From the NCBI RefSeq assembly GCF_905475395.1, contig NC_058337.1:90576368-90640367 (forward strand): 64,000 nucleotides of DNA. Reading direction: 5' to 3'. Position numbers and translations under genes: made by a program. Below the pieces are notes generated by a model. It was not told the DNA's origin, did not search any database, and worked only from the letters and a program-made list of their open reading frames with translations. Shown in pieces: positions 62,433-64,000 of the stretch. Numbering within the stretch: position 1 is the first letter of the stretch; every line of letters begins with the position of its first letter. Source of the DNA: Chrysoperla carnea. Lineage: Eukaryota > Arthropoda > Insecta > Neuroptera > Chrysopidae.

Positions 62433-62978
62433 ATACCATGCATATATGTAATATACAAGATATACTAAGTTTATTCCCAAGTTTGTAACACTTAAAAATT
62501 GATGCTACCAACAAAATTTTGGTATAGATGTTCATAAAATCATCTAATCAGTCCATTTTCGGTTGTCCGTCTGTCCGCCCGTCCGTCTGTGAACACGATA
62601 ACTCAAAAACGAAAAAAGATATCAAGCTGAAATTTATACAGCGGACTTAGGATGTAAAAAGTGAGGTCGAGTTCGTAAATTAGCAACATAGGTAAATTGG
62701 GTCTTGGGACCCATATTGTAAACTGTTAGAGAACATTGTTAGAGAAGTTGAAATGTAAAAAATGTTACTTATAAAAAAATTTGTTTCAAACATTTTTTCG
62801 TAAACATCACTGTTTACCCGTGAGGTTGCAAATTAGGCGCAAATTGTATTATATGGGAATATATAGCAATTTTGTCTGTGTGACATGTATGTATGTGTAA
62901 TGTGATAGTCATCAACACTATTTATACATGGTATTCCAACAATTTACTCAATAAATTGTTTGTTTTCACTTGTTTTCG
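62433..62978 (+). repeat. Dispersed repeat family F1, copy i (complete)
   Basis: Starts ATACCATGCATATATGTAAT and ends TTATACATGGTATTCCAACA plus the tail ATAAATTGTTTGTTTTCACT. The internal microsatellite has variant units GTCCGTCTGTCCGCCCGTCC. Confidence 0.82.
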
Positions 62979-62979
62979 T

Positions 62980-64000
62980 AATTGAATTTTCTGTAATAGT
63001 CTCAATTTTTATTTCTGTTCGAGTTTCACTTCCTGAATTTTTTGTTCTCCGCACTGATTTTTATTTTCAATTTGCTGTTATTAATTTATATTTTGCTGTT
63101 ATATTCTACTGTTTCTATTCTACAATTTTACTTTATTTTTATGTAATTTCATTTGATATAATTTGATTTTTCTATTATATTACAGGATTATTCACTTCTA
63201 CATTTGATTTTATTTTTTATATACATATTATGTATTCTGATTGACCTTCCATAAAATTATATAATATATGAAGTGTTTTTTCGTAAAATTAAGTTGTCAT
63301 CAAATATCAGTAATCGCATCTACACGATAATTGAATTTACAAATTAAGTAATTGTAGGTAGTGCAAGCAACAAACACTAACCCATTCTCAATAATAGTAT
63401 TTTTTGTCTTTTGTTACGAAGTGTATTATATGGAATATGTCAGACCTAGTTCGTTAAAATTATAATTTAAGTCAAGGTTCATATAATATCTACATAGTAT
63501 TATATTTTTTTAAGTTATTAAGTTAAGTAAATTGTTTTCTAGCTGCAATTAATAAATACATTTTATAAACTTCTAATAGTTATTTATATTTTTAATTACA
63601 AGTTTAAAATTAGATTAAAAAAATATTATATATTTATTTAAAAAAAAAAACATATAAAATATAATTATTATGTAATAAATTCATAATATCCGACAAATAA
63701 TTTGATATGACAATAGACACAAACTTATTTTGAAAATTTAATTAATATTCCCGCTTACTCATTTAAAAAATAAATATAAAAGTTACTGAATAATGACTGT
63801 AATTATTTTTAATCAAACTTGAACAGTCACTCACGCTTGTTTGCTTTTTTTTTGAAAAATGAAAATTTAATTTATGACATTTCCGTTGCTTTAAAACAAA
63901 GTTAAATTATATTCTTAGGTACAGAATGTTTCAAAAATGGTAAATGGCTTTGGCTTGTGCATGTACACATTCCTGCTTAAATGATTGTAACCTTAGATTA
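62980..64000. other. AT-rich intergenic DNA
   Basis: No feature recognised. Confidence 0.45.

Overview
The window is nuclear DNA of an arthropod, almost certainly an insect. It is roughly three quarters A+T by eye. Genes are sparse and split by spliceosomal introns, one gene has an arthropod-type TATA plus TCAGT core promoter, and dispersed transposable-element debris fills most of the space. A tyrosine/serine-rich cuticle protein and a secreted single-domain C-type lectin fit an insect. I cannot name the species; a neuropteran or hemipteran is only a guess.

Supported genes: (1) the 5' half of a cuticle-protein gene on the minus strand (exon 2 at 1-415, two-codon exon 1 at 969-974, core promoter at 1104-1138); (2) tRNA-Gln(UUG) at 3935-4006; (3) a complete three-exon secreted C-type lectin gene on the minus strand (30642-32289, 192 codons plus stop), rebuilt here from splice sites. 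Weaker coding-like islands stand out by higher GC: a possible terminal exon at 3155-3232, a broken coding segment at 8432-8799, and a 57-codon ORF at 48295-48468. I recognise none of the three.

Mobile DNA: two relics of non-LTR retrotransposons (a ribonuclease H domain at about 41250-42060 and a reverse-transcriptase C-terminus at about 53117-53640); a tRNA-derived SINE family (15965-16286 and 36327-36620), one copy nested in a palindromic element with a clear 12-bp target duplication; Helitron-like non-autonomous elements (12241, 37659, 50186, 13074, 32501 and a fragment near 25000); a pogo-like MITE (59063-59374); large foldback elements (19447-20198, 21300-21955, 38561-39041, 5726-5976); and three abundant dispersed repeat families, called here F1 (9 copies), F2 (3 copies) and F3 (4 copies).

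The genes are not functionally linked to each other. The cuticle and lectin genes are separate minus-strand loci in a repeat-rich landscape, and a Helitron-like element ends about 210 bp upstream of the lectin start codon. No CRISPR, operon or bacterial feature is present. No new multi-gene system was found; the most novel items are the unrecognised coding islands and the nested or rearranged transposons.
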